DNA of 64,000 nucleotides from Rubellimicrobium sp. (lineage in GTDB: Bacteria; Pseudomonadota; Alphaproteobacteria; Rhodobacterales; Rhodobacteraceae): NCBI GenBank assembly GCA_020852925.1, contig JADYZU010000079.1, positions 26,030 to 90,029 of the forward strand, in the 5' to 3' direction. This document shows positions 12,383 through 21,951 of the stretch, piece after piece (position 1 is the first letter of the stretch; the number at the start of each line of letters is the position of its first letter). Below the pieces are notes generated by a model, which was not told the DNA's origin, did no database searches, and saw only the letters and a list, made by a program, of their open reading frames with translations. Position numbers and translations under genes: made by a program.

Positions 12383-12775
12383 ATGCCTGCACAGCCGCCG
12401 GTCGAACGCCCGCTTTCCCCGTTCATGCTCGGGAAATACTACCGTTTCCAGATGACCTCGGTCAGCTCGATCACGACGCGGATCACCGGCAATGCCCTCA
12501 TCGTGCCGGCGGCGCTGGTGGTGTGGTGGCTGCTGGCCGCGGCGACCTCGGACGCGGCCTTTGCGACCGCGAACCGGGTGGCGACCGGCTGGTTCGGGGA
12601 TCTGGTGTTCACGCTGTCGCTCTGGGCGGTGTGGTATCACTTTCTCGCCGGGCTCAGGCATCTCTATTACGACGCGCTGCACGGCATGGACATCCGCACG
12701 GCGACCCTGCTGGGCTGGGCCTGCTTCGGCGGGGCAACCCTGCTCAGCGTCATCACCATCCTGATCGTGCAGTGA
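12383..12775 (+). CDS. sdhC: Succinate dehydrogenase cytochrome b556 subunit
   Basis: 130 residues with three membrane segments. The N-terminal signature RPLSPFMLGKYYRFQMTSVS and SITTRITG region corresponds to the SdhC ubiquinone-site helix. WYHFLAGLRHLYYDAL on the second helix holds the haem-binding histidine. It anchors complex II in the membrane and takes part in ubiquinone reduction. First gene of sdhCDA-x-x-B, 7 bp before sdhD. Confidence 0.95.
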   Translation: MPAQPPVERPLSPFMLGKYYRFQMTSVSSITTRITGNALIVPAALVVWWLLAAATSDAAFATANRVATGWFGDLVFTLSLWAVWYHFLAGLRHLYYDALHGMDIRTATLLGWACFGGATLLSVITILIVQ

Positions 12776-12782
12776 GGCCGAC

Positions 12783-13154
12783 ATGCGCTATCTGACCGAC
12801 CGCAAGCGCGCCCAGGGGCGCGGCTCTGCCGGGCGCGGCACCGAACACCACTGGTCGATGACCGTGACGGCGGTGGGCCTGGCCTTCATCGTGCCGACCT
12901 GGCTCTACATCCTTGGCCGCGCCCTCGGGCAGGACCGCGCCGGCGTGATCGAGGCCTTCTCGCATCCCTTCGCCGCGATCCTGACCGCGCTCCTGCTCGT
13001 GATCGGGCTGCGCCATTTCACCCTTGGCGCCATCACCATGATCGAGGACTACACCCGCGGTTCCGCGCGCAGGATCGGCATCCTGATCGCGGTCTCGCTG
13101 GCCTGGGGCATCGGTGCCGCGGGAATTTTCGCGCTGATGAAGATCGCGCTCTGA
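12783..13154 (+). CDS. sdhD: Succinate dehydrogenase hydrophobic membrane anchor subunit
   Basis: 123 residues. An N-terminal basic stretch ([28 protein letters not shown]) precedes three membrane helices. The central [19 protein letters not shown] supplies the second haem-side histidine and the conserved D-Y pair near the quinone site. It is the partner of SdhC in the membrane domain. The gene lies between sdhC and sdhA with short spacers. Confidence 0.95.
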   Translation: MRYLTDRKRAQGRGSAGRGTEHHWSMTVTAVGLAFIVPTWLYILGRALGQDRAGVIEAFSHPFAAILTALLLVIGLRHFTLGAITMIEDYTRGSARRIGILIAVSLAWGIGAAGIFALMKIAL

Positions 13155-13164
13155 AGGACGGACC

Positions 13165-14973
13165 ATGACCTCTGCTTATCCCGTTGAAGTGCACGAATAC
13201 GACGTGGTCGTGGTGGGGGCGGGCGGGTCCGGCCTGCGCGCGACGCTGGGCATGGCCGAACAGGGCCTGCGCACCGCCTGCGTGACCAAGGTCTTTCCCA
13301 CCCGCAGCCATACCGTGGCCGCGCAGGGCGGCATCGCCGCCAGTCTGGGCAACATGGGGCCGGATCACTGGCAATGGCATCTCTACGACACGGTGAAGGG
13401 CTCGGACTGGCTGGGCGACACCGACGCGATGGAATACCTCGCGCGGGAGGCGCCCAAGGCGGTCTACGAGCTTGAGCATTACGGCGTGCCCTTCTCGCGC
13501 ACCGAGGACGGGCGCATCTATCAGCGTCCCTTCGGCGGCCATACCACCGAATTCGGCGAAGGCCCGCCGGTGCAGCGCACCTGCGCCGCCGCCGACCGCA
13601 CCGGCCACGCGATCCTGCACACGCTCTATGGCCAGAGCCTCAAGCAGAAGGCCGAGTTCTTCATCGAATATTTCGCCATCGACCTGCTGATGGCCGAGGA
13701 TGGCACCTGCAACGGCGTGCTGGCCTGGAAACTCGACGACGGCACCTTGCACGTCTTTGCCGCGAAGATGGTGGTGATGGCCACCGGCGGCTACGGCCGG
13801 GCCTATTTCTCGTGCACCTCGGCCCAGACCTGCACCGGCGACGGCGGCGGGATGGTGGCGCGGGCCGGGCTGCCGCTTCAGGACATGGAGTTCGTGCAGT
13901 TCCACCCGACCGGCATCTACGGCGCGGGCTGCCTCATCACCGAGGGCGCGCGCGGCGAGGGGGGCTATCTCACCAATGCGCAGGGCGAGCGGTTCATGGA
14001 ACGCTATGCCCCCACCTACAAGGATCTTGCCAGCCGCGACGTGGTCAGCCGCTGCATGACGATCGAGATCCGCGAGGGCAGGGGGGTTGGCCGCAACAAG
14101 GATCACATCTTCCTGCACCTGAACCACCTGCCGCCCGAAGTGCTGCACGAACGGCTGCCGGGGATCAGCGAATCGGCCCGCATCTTTGCCGGCGTCGATG
14201 TGACCCGCGACCCGATCCCGGTGCTGCCGACGGTGCATTACAACATGGGCGGCATCCCCACGAACCACTGGGGCGAGGTGCTCGATCCCGTCGCGGGCGA
14301 TCCCGACCGGGTGCATCCCGGCCTGATGGCGGTGGGCGAGGCGGGCTGTGCCTCGGTCCACGGGGCGAACCGGCTGGGGTCCAATTCGCTCATCGACCTG
14401 GTGGTGTTCGGCCGCGCCGCGGCGATCCGTGCCGGGCAGGTGGTGGACCGCAGCGGCGCCGTGCCGCGCCCGACCGCCGCCGCGATCGACGCGGCGCTGG
14501 CGCGGTTCGACGGGCTGCGCCATGCGAACGGCGCGGTGCCCACGGCGGACCTGCGCCTCGAGATGCAAAAGACCATGCAGGCCGATGCCGCGGTGTTCCG
14601 CACCGACAAGACCCTGGCCGAGGGCGTGGAGAAGATGAAGAAGGTCGCGGCCCGGATCGACGACCTGAAGGTGACGGACCGTTCCCTTGTCTGGAACACC
14701 GACCTGATGGAGACGCTGGAACTGACCAACCTCATGCCGAACGCGCTGGCGACCATCGTCGCCGCCGAGGCCCGCAAGGAAAGCCGCGGTGCCCATGCGC
14801 ACGAGGACTGGCCCGCGCGCGACGACGCGAACTGGCGCAAGCATTCGCTGGCCCGGGTCTCGGGGAACGAGGTGACGCTCGATTACCGGCCGGTGCATCT
14901 CGATCCGCTCACCCCGGAATCCGAGGGGGGAATCCCCCTGGCCCGGATCGCGCCCAAGGCGCGGGTCTACTGA
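13165..14973 (+). CDS. sdhA: Succinate dehydrogenase flavoprotein subunit
   Basis: 602 residues. The FAD Rossmann loop is [17 protein letters not shown], and the covalent FAD histidine is H49 in [11 protein letters not shown]. Substrate-site residues lie in [11 protein letters not shown] and [10 protein letters not shown]. The C-terminal helical domain ends with the usual LDPLTPES segment. It oxidises succinate to fumarate and passes electrons to SdhB. In this operon it is separated from sdhB by two small exported-protein genes. Confidence 0.97.
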   Translation: MTSAYPVEVHEYDVVVVGAGGSGLRATLGMAEQGLRTACVTKVFPTRSHTVAAQGGIAASLGNMGPDHWQWHLYDTVKGSDWLGDTDAMEYLAREAPKAVYELEHYGVPFSRTEDGRIYQRPFGGHTTEFGEGPPVQRTCAAADRTGHAILHTLYGQSLKQKAEFFIEYFAIDLLMAEDGTCNGVLAWKLDDGTLHVFAAKMVVMATGGYGRAYFSCTSAQTCTGDGGGMVARAGLPLQDMEFVQFHPTGIYGAGCLITEGARGEGGYLTNAQGERFMERYAPTYKDLASRDVVSRCMTIEIREGRGVGRNKDHIFLHLNHLPPEVLHERLPGISESARIFAGVDVTRDPIPVLPTVHYNMGGIPTNHWGEVLDPVAGDPDRVHPGLMAVGEAGCASVHGANRLGSNSLIDLVVFGRAAAIRAGQVVDRSGAVPRPTAAAIDAALARFDGLRHANGAVPTADLRLEMQKTMQADAAVFRTDKTLAEGVEKMKKVAARIDDLKVTDRSLVWNTDLMETLELTNLMPNALATIVAAEARKESRGAHAHEDWPARDDANWRKHSLARVSGNEVTLDYRPVHLDPLTPESEGGIPLARIAPKARVY

Positions 14974-14987
14974 GCCGGGATGCCGCG

Positions 14988-15278
14988 ATGCGTGCCGTTC
15001 TGCCCCTGCTCCTTGTCGTGGTCGCGCTGGGCGCCTGTGCGCCCGGCCCGGTCGATCCGGCGCGCGCGGCCGACCGTTGCGAAGAGCGCGCCCGCGCCGC
15101 GCAGGGGCCGACCGGCAGCGTGACGGTCGGGGTGAATACGCACCGCGGCGCCTTTGCCGGCGGCGAGATCGGGGTGAGCGGCGATTACCTTGCCGGGCGC
15201 GATCCCCTCGCCGTCTACGAGGATTGCGTCTATGCCCTGACCGGTGCCGCCCCCATCCGCCCCGCGCGCCTGCGCTGA
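14988..15278 (+). CDS. Small lipoprotein of the sdh operon, unknown function
   Basis: 96 residues. A short hydrophobic N-terminus ends in the lipobox LGAC (Cys18), followed by APGPVDPARAADRCEERARA. It should be lipidated and sorted to the membrane after signal peptidase II cleavage. The body has GVNTHRGAFAGGEIGVSGDY and two further cysteines (CEE, DCVYALTG). It begins 14 bp after sdhA and ends 19 bp before the next small gene, so it is almost certainly co-transcribed with sdh. I do not recognise a characterised family. Confidence 0.75.
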   Translation: MRAVLPLLLVVVALGACAPGPVDPARAADRCEERARAAQGPTGSVTVGVNTHRGAFAGGEIGVSGDYLAGRDPLAVYEDCVYALTGAAPIRPARLR

Positions 15279-15297
15279 GAGAGAGAAAGGAAACCCC

Positions 15298-15615
15298 ATG
15301 CGCCGCCTGTTCCTTGCTGCCGCCCTTGTGCCCGTGGCCGCCCTTGTGCCCGTGGCCGCCCTTGCGCCCATGGCCGCCCTGGCCCAGTCCGAGACCGAGA
15401 AGGCCTCGGCCCTGATCCTGCCGATGATCCAGGAAATCCAGCCCGGCGTGGCGGGCGAGGTGCTGACCGGCTGCATCATCGCCGCCGCGACCCCCGAAGA
15501 GATCGCCACCTTCGCCGCCGCCGCCGGACCCAGCGCCGCGATCGGCGCGGTGATCAACACGATCCTCGTGCGCCCGGCAACCATGCAGTGCCTTCAGGCC
15601 GCTTCGCAGGGCTGA
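15298..15615 (+). CDS. Small exported protein of the sdh operon, unknown function
   Basis: 105 residues, starting at ATG 15298 after AGAAAGGAAACCCC. The signal peptide is built from repeated units ([20 protein letters not shown]); cleavage is likely after AALA. The mature part (~75 residues) is helical with two cysteines (LTGCIIAA and TMQCLQAA), which could form a disulfide in the periplasm. The C-terminus is close to the end of the frame. No family recognised. It lies 64 bp upstream of sdhB. Confidence 0.72.
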   Translation: MRRLFLAAALVPVAALVPVAALAPMAALAQSETEKASALILPMIQEIQPGVAGEVLTGCIIAAATPEEIATFAAAAGPSAAIGAVINTILVRPATMQCLQAASQG

Positions 15616-15635
15616 GCCCCGCGCAGAAACAGCAA

Positions 15636-15660
15636 GGGCCGGCCCATCGGGCGCCGGCCC
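15636..15660 (+). other. GC hairpin between the small gene and sdhB
   Basis: An 8-bp perfect stem GGGCCGGC/GCCGGCCC with a 9-nt loop sits in the 64-bp spacer before sdhB. There is no U-run, so it is not a classical terminator. It could stabilise an mRNA end or adjust sdhB expression. Confidence 0.45.
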
Positions 15661-15679
15661 CCCGATCGGAGGTCGACAG

Positions 15680-16459
15680 ATGGTCCAGTTCACCCTGCCC
15701 AGGAACAGCCGCATCACCACCGGCCGCACCTGGCCCGCACCGCAGGGCGCCCGCAAGCCGCGCAAGGTGCGGATCTATCGCTGGAACCCCGATGACGGGC
15801 AGAACCCGCGCGTCGATACCTATGTCGTCGACATGGACGATTGCGGGCCGATGGTTCTGGATATCCTCATCAAGATCAAGAACGAGATCGACCCGACCCT
15901 CGCTTTCCGCCGCTCCTGCCGCGAGGGGATCTGCGGTTCCTGCGGCATGAACATCGACGGGACCAACACGCTTGCCTGCATCAAGGGCGCGGACGAGATC
16001 GACGGCGACATCCGCATCAACCCGCTGCCGCACCTGCCGGTGGTGCGCGACCTCGTGCCCGATCTGACGCATTGGTATGCGCAACATGCCTCGGTGCGGC
16101 CCTGGCTCGAGACCACGACCAACGCCCCGGAAAAGGAATGGCGCCAGTCGATCGAGGACCGCCGCAAGCTCGACGGGCTTTACGAATGCGTCATGTGCGC
16201 CTGCTGTTCCACCGCCTGCCCGAGCTATTGGTGGAACCCCGACCGGTTCCTCGGCCCGGCGGCGCTGCTGCATGCCTATCGCTGGATCCAGGACAGCCGC
16301 GACGAGGCCACGGGCGAGCGGCTTGACGATCTCGAGGATCCGTTCCGGCTTTATCGCTGCCACACGATCATGAACTGCACCCGCACCTGCCCCAAGGGGC
16401 TGAACCCCGCCAAGGCGATTGCCGGGATCAAGAAGATGATGGTGGACCGGATCGTGTGA
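15680..16459 (+). CDS. sdhB: Succinate dehydrogenase iron-sulfur subunit
   Basis: 259 residues. The [2Fe-2S] ligands are Cys80, Cys85, Cys88 and Cys100 in [11 protein letters not shown] and TLAC. The ferredoxin-type motifs [12 protein letters not shown] and [14 protein letters not shown] serve the [4Fe-4S] and [3Fe-4S] clusters. It passes electrons from SdhA to quinone at SdhC/D. The start follows GATCGGAGG. A strong terminator lies 22 bp downstream. Confidence 0.97.
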   Translation: MVQFTLPRNSRITTGRTWPAPQGARKPRKVRIYRWNPDDGQNPRVDTYVVDMDDCGPMVLDILIKIKNEIDPTLAFRRSCREGICGSCGMNIDGTNTLACIKGADEIDGDIRINPLPHLPVVRDLVPDLTHWYAQHASVRPWLETTTNAPEKEWRQSIEDRRKLDGLYECVMCACCSTACPSYWWNPDRFLGPAALLHAYRWIQDSRDEATGERLDDLEDPFRLYRCHTIMNCTRTCPKGLNPAKAIAGIKKMMVDRIV

Positions 16460-16480
16460 TCCGGGCCCGGGGGAAATGCG

Positions 16481-16506
16481 AACGGGGGCCTCGCGGCCCC
16501 CGTTTT
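16481..16506. terminator. Bidirectional-looking rho-independent terminator of sdhB and deoD
   Basis: Stem AACGGGGGCC/GGCCCCCGTT with a TCGC loop, then TTTTCC on the plus strand. It lies between the converging sdhB and deoD genes. Confidence 0.85.
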
Positions 16507-16542
16507 CCGTCTGCGCCCCCGGTGCGCCCCCGGGCGGCACTG

Positions 16543-17247
16543 TCAGGCGAAGGCCGCCTCGAGCGCGATTTCCACCATGTCGGCGAAACTCTGCTCGCGG
16601 TCCTCGGCGGGCAATGCCTCGTGCGTCAGGAGGTGGTCGCTCACCGTGAGAATGGCGAGGGCCCGCCGCTGATGGCGCGCGGCCAGGGTGTAAAGTTCGG
16701 CCGCTTCCATTTCCACGGCCAGCACGCCATGGCGCGTCATCTGTTCGGTCAGGTCGGGGCGTTCGTCATAGAACACATCCGACGAATAGATGTTCCCGAC
16801 ATGCGTCCGCGCGCCTTGCGCCCGCGATGCCGCCACCGCCGCCTCGAGCAGGCTGTAATCGGCGCAGGGGGCGAAATTCAACTCGCGGAAGATTCCCAGT
16901 GAGGGCGTGGAAATCGTGCTGGCGGTCATGGCAATGACCACATCGCGGATGGCGACATGATGCTGCATTGCCCCGCAGGAACCGATGCGGATCAGGGTCT
17001 GGGCGCCATAATCGCGGATGAGTTCGTTTGCATAGATCGACAGCGATGGCATTCCCATGCCCGATCCCTGGATCGTCACGGGATTGCCGCGCCAGGTGCC
17101 GGTAAAGCCCAGCATCCCGCGCACCCGGTTCACGCAGCGCGCATCCTCGAGGAATCGCCCCGCCGCCCACTGCGCGCGCAGCGGATCGCCGGGCATCAGG
17201 ACGACGGGCGCGATATCGCCCGCCGCCGCTCCGATGTGGAGGGTCAT
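16543..17247 (-). CDS. deoD: Purine-nucleoside phosphorylase, DeoD type
   Basis: 234 residues, matching the hexameric DeoD class. Visible are [22 protein letters not shown] with the phosphate-binding region, [20 protein letters not shown], the nucleoside-site motif [14 protein letters not shown], and [13 protein letters not shown] with the catalytic aspartate. It cleaves purine (deoxy)nucleosides with phosphate. The next gene upstream in the same direction is the H-NS-like gene, 10 bp away, so they may be co-transcribed. Confidence 0.93.
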   Translation of the reverse strand: MTLHIGAAAGDIAPVVLMPGDPLRAQWAAGRFLEDARCVNRVRGMLGFTGTWRGNPVTIQGSGMGMPSLSIYANELIRDYGAQTLIRIGSCGAMQHHVAIRDVVIAMTASTISTPSLGIFRELNFAPCADYSLLEAAVAASRAQGARTHVGNIYSSDVFYDERPDLTEQMTRHGVLAVEMEAAELYTLAARHQRRALAILTVSDHLLTHEALPAEDREQSFADMVEIALEAAFA

Positions 17248-17257
17248 GTGCCTGACC

Positions 17258-17581
17258 TCACGCGAGGAAATCGTTCAGCGATTTCCCTTCGGCAAGGGCG
17301 GCGTTGATCCATTCCGGGCGCCGGCCGCGGCCCGACCAGGTCTGCGCCGGATTGGCGGTGTTGCGGTATTTCACCGCCGAGGGCGCCTTGCGCCCGCGTC
17401 CCTTGGGCAGGGCGATGCCGGTCAGTTCCTCGAGTTTGAAGCCGTATTCGGCGACGGCGCGTTCGGCGGCGTCGATGGCGCGGCGCTTCTCCCGGTCGGC
17501 AAGCGTGGCGATGGCCCGGTCCACATCGTTGCGCAACCGGGTCAATTCCTGACGCGACAGGGAATCGAGGTCGATGGTCAT
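17258..17581 (-). CDS. H-NS family nucleoid protein (HvrA-like)
   Basis: 107 residues. An N-terminal helical dimerisation part ([38 protein letters not shown]) is followed by a basic linker and the C-terminal DNA-binding motif [20 protein letters not shown]. The WSGRGRRP core is the AT-hook-like H-NS minor-groove motif. In Rhodobacter capsulatus the related HvrA tunes photosynthesis and nitrogen-fixation genes. ATG 17581 gives the standard N-terminus. The upstream 140 bp is clearly more AT-rich than its surroundings, as is common for H-NS genes that may autoregulate. Confidence 0.9.
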   Translation of the reverse strand: MTIDLDSLSRQELTRLRNDVDRAIATLADREKRRAIDAAERAVAEYGFKLEELTGIALPKGRGRKAPSAVKYRNTANPAQTWSGRGRRPEWINAALAEGKSLNDFLA

Positions 17582-17721
17582 TGCTGTTCTCCGCAAGGGA
17601 TGGCGCGGACCGATTGCCACGCCTTGCAAACAGATTGCCCCGTTTTTCCGATCGGAACAACAACGGATTTAAGCAGGGCTTAACTCGACCTCTTGTCCTT
17701 TTGTTAGCCCCGCCCGCGATC

Positions 17722-18945
17722 TCAGCCCCGGATCCCCTTTGGCCGCATTGCCAGCCAGATGAGGGCGGCGCCCGCAAGGGCCAGAAACGGCACCATGGCG
17801 ATATTCACCGCCGACCAGCCCTGCACGGTATTGCCGCCCGAACAGTTCATCAGCCCGCCCGATGCCAGCGAGGCGATGGTGACGGCGCCGAACACGATCA
17901 TGTCGTTCATGCCCTGCACCCGCCCGCGTTCATGCGGCGGATAGGAGGCGGTCAGCAGCGTGGTCGCGCCGATGAATCCGAAATTCCAGCCGACGCCCAG
18001 AAGGACGAGCGCGACGAAGAAATTGGTCAGTTCCACCCCCGCCAGCCCGACACCGCCCGCCGCCGCCAGAATGGCAAGGCCCGTCGCCATCACCCGCACC
18101 GCGCCGAAACGGGCGATGACATGGCCGGTGACGAACGAGGGCGCATACATGGCCAGCACATGCGCCGAAACGATGTCGGCGGCATTGCCCTGGGTATAGC
18201 CGCAGCCGACCACCGCAAGCGGCGTCGAGGTCATCACCAGGTTCATGAGCGCATAGGACACCGCGCCCACGATCACCGAGACCGCAATCGCCGGGGTGCG
18301 CAGCAATTCGCCCACGCTGCGCGCCACCGGCGCCTCCATGCGGGTCATCGGCCGCGGTTTCGGCAGGTCGAGCAGCAGGAACAGGAACATCCCCGCCGCG
18401 GTGATCGCCGCCCCGGCCAGGTAGGTGCCGACAAAGGGCGCGGCGGTCAGGTTTTCCGTCACCTTCACCAGTTGCGGCCCCACCAGCGCCGACAGCAGGC
18501 CCCCCGCCATCACCCAGGAGATCGCCTTGGGCCGGAACGCATCCGAGGCGGTGTCGGTCGCGGCAAAGCGGTAGAACCCCTGCGCCGACATGTAGGTGCC
18601 GGTCAGGTAGGATCCCACCAGCAGCAGCCAGAAATTCCCGGTCGCCACCGCCAGCGCGGCCACGGCCGATCCGATCAGCCCCCCCGTCGCCCCAAGGGTG
18701 AAACCCGGCACCCGCCCGTGGCGCTGCATGAAGGGCGACAGCCACGGCGCCGTGGACATGGAGCCGAACACCACCATGGAAATCGGCAGCGTGGCCAGAC
18801 AGGGATTGGGTGCAAGCATCTGCCCGGCAAGGCCGCCGATCACGAAGACCATGGTGACCTGGCTGCCGATGATGGCCTGCGCGGCGACAAGGACGGCCAC
18901 GTTGCGGCGGGCCTTGCGATCGTCGATGACATATGAATCGTTCAT
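17722..18945 (-). CDS. MFS transporter
   Basis: 407 residues with about twelve hydrophobic segments and a short cytoplasmic loop after helix six (LPKPRPMTRME). The helix 2-3 loop HGRVPGF and the later ERGRVQGMNDM segment resemble the G-x-x-x-D/R-x-G loops of major facilitator proteins. Start ATG 18945 (MNDSYVIDDRKARRN) is divergent from the alkA gene. No substrate can be inferred. Confidence 0.82.
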   Translation of the reverse strand: MNDSYVIDDRKARRNVAVLVAAQAIIGSQVTMVFVIGGLAGQMLAPNPCLATLPISMVVFGSMSTAPWLSPFMQRHGRVPGFTLGATGGLIGSAVAALAVATGNFWLLLVGSYLTGTYMSAQGFYRFAATDTASDAFRPKAISWVMAGGLLSALVGPQLVKVTENLTAAPFVGTYLAGAAITAAGMFLFLLLDLPKPRPMTRMEAPVARSVGELLRTPAIAVSVIVGAVSYALMNLVMTSTPLAVVGCGYTQGNAADIVSAHVLAMYAPSFVTGHVIARFGAVRVMATGLAILAAAGGVGLAGVELTNFFVALVLLGVGWNFGFIGATTLLTASYPPHERGRVQGMNDMIVFGAVTIASLASGGLMNCSGGNTVQGWSAVNIAMVPFLALAGAALIWLAMRPKGIRG

Positions 18946-19042
18946 GATGTGATGGCTAGCCCCAAGCCCCGGCACAGGCAAGGGGGGGCGAAGGCGCGGC
19001 AGGGGGCTGGCCGCGGTGCGATGCGCGCCCTATGGTCGCGCC

Positions 19043-19678
19043 ATGAATGCCGAACCCCCCCGCATCATCCTCGGACCAGACTGCCTTGCCGAAGGGGCGC
19101 GCTGGCTGATCGCCGCCGACCCGCGCCTGGCGCCGGCGCTGGCCGAACCGCTGCCGCTGCGGCTGCGCCCGGACGGGTTCGAGGCGCTCTTGTGGGCGAT
19201 CGTCGGGCAGCAGGTCAGCACTGCCAGCGCCTCGGCCATCTGGGAGAGGCTGCACGCGGCCGGCCTTGTGTCGCGCGACGCGGTGGCGCTGGCCGGGGAC
19301 GAGGCGCTGCGCGCCTGCGGCCTCTCGCGGCCGAAGCTGCGCTATGCCCGCGCGCTGGCGCTGTCGGATCTGGATTTCGCGGGCCTGCGCGGCCTGCCGA
19401 CCGACGAGGTGGTGACGCGCCTGGTCGAACTGCCCGGAATCGGCCGCTGGACCGCGGAAATCTATGCGATGTTCTCGCTCGGGCATGCCGATGTCATGGC
19501 GGCGGGCGATCTTGCCTTGCAGGAATCGGCGCGGATCCTGTTCGGCCTGCCCGAACGGCCGAACGAACGCGCGCTGCGCGCCATGGCGGCGATCTGGTCC
19601 CCCTGGCGGTCGGTTGCGGCGCAGGCGCTCTGGGCCTACTACCGGCAGGCGAAAGGGCGCGAGGGGGTCGGCCGCTGA
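19043..19678 (+). CDS. alkA: DNA-3-methyladenine glycosylase II-like
   Basis: 211 residues of the HhH-GPD fold. The helix-hairpin-helix is LPGIGRWTA (residues 130-138), and the catalytic aspartate is D156 in AAGDLALQ. The earlier LLWAIVGQQVSTASASAIW is the conserved helical core. It removes alkylated purines from DNA in base excision repair. ATG 19043 begins the conserved sequence. It lacks the N-terminal TBP-like domain of E. coli AlkA, like other short alphaproteobacterial forms. A carboxylesterase gene follows 40 bp later. Confidence 0.85.
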   Translation: MNAEPPRIILGPDCLAEGARWLIAADPRLAPALAEPLPLRLRPDGFEALLWAIVGQQVSTASASAIWERLHAAGLVSRDAVALAGDEALRACGLSRPKLRYARALALSDLDFAGLRGLPTDEVVTRLVELPGIGRWTAEIYAMFSLGHADVMAAGDLALQESARILFGLPERPNERALRAMAAIWSPWRSVAAQALWAYYRQAKGREGVGR

Positions 19679-19718
19679 CCGGCCGCAATCCCCGCCCGTG
19701 ACCGGCACCGGAGGACAG

Positions 19719-20387
19719 ATGACCCGCATCCTGCAATCAGACCGGGTGGCGCCGCGTTCGGGCGAGCTGCGTTCGGCCGTGGTGTTCCTGCACGGCTATG
19801 GCGCGAACGGCGCCGATCTGCTGTCGCTGGCGGACCCGCTGGGCGAACACCTGCCCGATACGCTGTTCGTGGCCCCCGACGCGCCCGAACGCTGCGCCGG
19901 CGTGCCCTTCGGGTTCCAGTGGTTCCCGATCCCCTGGATCGACGGTTCGGCCGAGGACGAAAGCCGTCAGGGCCTGTGGCGTGCGGCCGGCGACCTTGAC
20001 GCTTTCCTCACCGCGCTCATGATCGAAGAGGATCTGCTGCCCGAACAGGTGGCGCTGTTCGGGTTCTCGCAAGGTTCGATGATGGCGCTGCATGTCGCGC
20101 CCCGCCGCGAGGATCCGGTTGCGGCCGTGGTCGCCTTCTCGGGCCGCCTGCTCGAACCGGAACTGCTCGGGGACGAGGCCCTGTCGCGCCCGCCGGTGCT
20201 GCTCTTGCATGGCGACCGCGACGATGTGGTGCCCGCCGCCGCCCTGCCCGAGGCGGCGCGCGGCCTCGAGGAGGCGGGCTGGAGCGAGGTCTACGCCCAT
20301 GTCATGCGCGGCACCGCCCACGGCATCGACCCCGAGGGCCTGGGCGTGGCACTCGCCTTCCTGCGCGACCGGCTGGGGGTGGCGTGA
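19719..20387 (+). CDS. Alpha/beta hydrolase, phospholipase/carboxylesterase family
   Basis: 222 residues. Oxyanion loop VVFLHGYGANGADLL, nucleophile elbow GFSQGSMMAL (Ser117), acid in LLLHGDRDDVVP and histidine in RGTAHGIDPEGL make a complete catalytic triad. The family hydrolyses short acyl esters or lysophospholipids in the cytoplasm. GGAGGA lies directly before ATG 19719. An 11-bp G run and the rplM promoter follow. Confidence 0.88.
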   Translation: MTRILQSDRVAPRSGELRSAVVFLHGYGANGADLLSLADPLGEHLPDTLFVAPDAPERCAGVPFGFQWFPIPWIDGSAEDESRQGLWRAAGDLDAFLTALMIEEDLLPEQVALFGFSQGSMMALHVAPRREDPVAAVVAFSGRLLEPELLGDEALSRPPVLLLHGDRDDVVPAAALPEAARGLEEAGWSEVYAHVMRGTAHGIDPEGLGVALAFLRDRLGVA

Positions 20388-20488
20388 GGGGGTTGCTCCC
20401 GGGGGGGGGGGCGGCAAAAAAGGTGGGGTATTTTGATACCTATTTCACAAGCCACTGATCTGTCGTGATAATTGGCGGATCGCCGCCC

Positions 20489-20516
20489 TTGACCCGCGCG
20501 CATGGCCCGCTATAAG
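20489..20516 (+). promoter_or_regulatory. Sigma-70-type promoter of rplM-rpsI
   Basis: TTGACC (20489-20494), a 16-bp spacer and TATAAG (20511-20516), ~60 bp upstream of rplM. It is the best -35/-10 pair in the window and fits a highly expressed ribosomal operon. Confidence 0.7.
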
Positions 20517-20578
20517 CGCCCCATCCCAACGACCGGGGTCCGGGGCATGTCGCCAGGGGCCCAAGAATCTGGTGAGAC

Positions 20579-21040
20579 ATGAAAACCTTTTCCGCTACCC
20601 CCGCGGACATCGAGAAGAAGTGGGTCGTGATCGACGCCGAAGGCGTGATCCTTGGCCGGCTTGCCTCGATCGTCGCCATGCGCCTGCGTGGCAAGCACAA
20701 GCCGACCTTCACCCCGCACATGGACATGGGCGACAACGTGATCGTCGTGAATGCCGACAAGGTCCAGTTGACCGGCAAGAAGCGTGACGAACGCTTCTAC
20801 TGGCACACCGGCCATCCCGGCGGGATCAAGTCGCGCACCCGCGCCGAGATCCTCGAGGGCGCCCACCCCGAGCGCGTGGTCGAGAAGGCGGTGGAGCGGA
20901 TGCTGCCCAAGAACCGTCTGGCCCGGGTGCAGATGTCGCATCTGCGCGTCTTTGCCGGCCCCGAGCACGGGATGGAGGCGCAGAAGCCCGAAGTCGTCGA
21001 CGTGAAGTCGATGAACCCCAAGAACACGAGGATCGCGTAA
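20579..21040 (+). CDS. rplM: 50S ribosomal protein L13
   Basis: 153 residues. [39 protein letters not shown] and [17 protein letters not shown] are L13 hallmarks. The C-terminus is slightly extended ([19 protein letters not shown]), as in alphaproteobacteria. It forms an operon with rpsI, whose start is 2 bp after this stop. Confidence 0.98.
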   Translation: MKTFSATPADIEKKWVVIDAEGVILGRLASIVAMRLRGKHKPTFTPHMDMGDNVIVVNADKVQLTGKKRDERFYWHTGHPGGIKSRTRAEILEGAHPERVVEKAVERMLPKNRLARVQMSHLRVFAGPEHGMEAQKPEVVDVKSMNPKNTRIA

Positions 21041-21042
21041 TC

Positions 21043-21558
21043 ATGGCCGAACAGATCCGCTCGCTCGACCAGCTTGCCGCCGCCACCACCGGCGCCGCTG
21101 CCGTGGCCGAGGCCGCCGCACCTGCCCCCGCCCCGCGCGAGCCGGTGCGTGACGCGCTGAACCGTTCCTATGCCACCGGCAAGCGCAAGGATGCGGTCGC
21201 CCGCGTCTGGGTGAAGCCCGGCACCGGCAAGTTCCTGATCCGCGACCACAAGGGCAATTATGTGGACTATACCGTCTACTTCGCCCGTCCCGTGCTTCAG
21301 ATGATCCTGCGCCAGCCCTTCCAGGTGGCGGGTGTCACCGGCCAGTTCGACGTGATGGCCACCGTCGCGGGCGGCGGCCTTTCGGGGCAGGCCGGCGCGG
21401 TCAAGCACGGCATCTCGCGCGCGCTGCAACTGTGGGATCCGGCGCTGCGTCCGGCGCTCAAGGCGGCGGGCTTCCTCACCCGCGACAGCCGCGTGGTCGA
21501 GCGCAAGAAGTACGGCAAGGCCAAGGCCCGCAAGTCCTTCCAGTTCTCCAAGCGCTGA
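21043..21558 (+). CDS. rpsI: 30S ribosomal protein S9
   Basis: 171 residues. The S9 core starts near residue 45 ([20 protein letters not shown]) and ends in the tRNA-contacting basic tail [11 protein letters not shown]. The ~40-residue Ala/Pro-rich N-terminal extension ([20 protein letters not shown]) is usual in this bacterial family. A strong terminator follows. Confidence 0.98.
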   Translation: MAEQIRSLDQLAAATTGAAAVAEAAAPAPAPREPVRDALNRSYATGKRKDAVARVWVKPGTGKFLIRDHKGNYVDYTVYFARPVLQMILRQPFQVAGVTGQFDVMATVAGGGLSGQAGAVKHGISRALQLWDPALRPALKAAGFLTRDSRVVERKKYGKAKARKSFQFSKR

Positions 21559-21581
21559 TCTCCGCCGAAATCCGGCTCTGG

Positions 21582-21618
21582 CGGCCCGCTTCCCCAAGGA
21601 AGCGGGCCGTTATTTTTT
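21582..21618 (+). terminator. Rho-independent terminator of rplM-rpsI
   Basis: A 12-bp perfect stem CGGCCCGCTTCC/GGAAGCGGGCCG with a CCAA loop, followed by TTATTTTTT. It lies 23 bp after the rpsI stop. Confidence 0.93.
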
Positions 21619-21678
21619 CGTTCGCCTGTGCTAGAATGCGGGCCTTCGTCGCTGCCATCTCGAGTCGGAGGGATCGCC

Positions 21679-21897
21679 ATGGCCCCTTCTTTCTCATCCG
21701 CCTTCATGGCCGGGCAGGGCCTTGGTGATCGGGAAACCCGCGACCTGACCCGGGCGGAGCCGATCCCCGTCACGACCGGGCATGGGGTGGCGATGGCCGG
21801 CTTCTCGGGCCGGAGCGGCGACGGCACCAGCGGCGCGGAAATGGTGGCCCGGCTGACAGGGATCAATGCGCTTTCGGGGGCGGACTTCATCCTGTGA
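21679..21897 (+). CDS. Mini protein with an RTX-type C-terminal tail (possible remnant)
   Basis: 72 codons, with GGAGG 8 bp before ATG 21679. The N-terminal ~45 residues have no recognisable domain and no nonapeptide repeats. The last 26 (GDGTSGAEMVARLTGINALS, then GADFIL) align with the end of the RTX protein 1.5 kb downstream (IDGTSGAEMSIRLSNLVTLD, then GGDFIL). This is the tail seen on serralysin-type type I secretion substrates. It may be a very small secreted protein, or what remains after an internal deletion of a duplicated RTX gene. The intact start, ribosome site and stop favour expression. Confidence 0.6.
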   Translation: MAPSFSSAFMAGQGLGDRETRDLTRAEPIPVTTGHGVAMAGFSGRSGDGTSGAEMVARLTGINALSGADFIL

Positions 21898-21951
21898 CCG
21901 GCGCCCGGCCGGCCGGGTCACGTCATTGCCACCTCTTTCACGGAGCAACAG

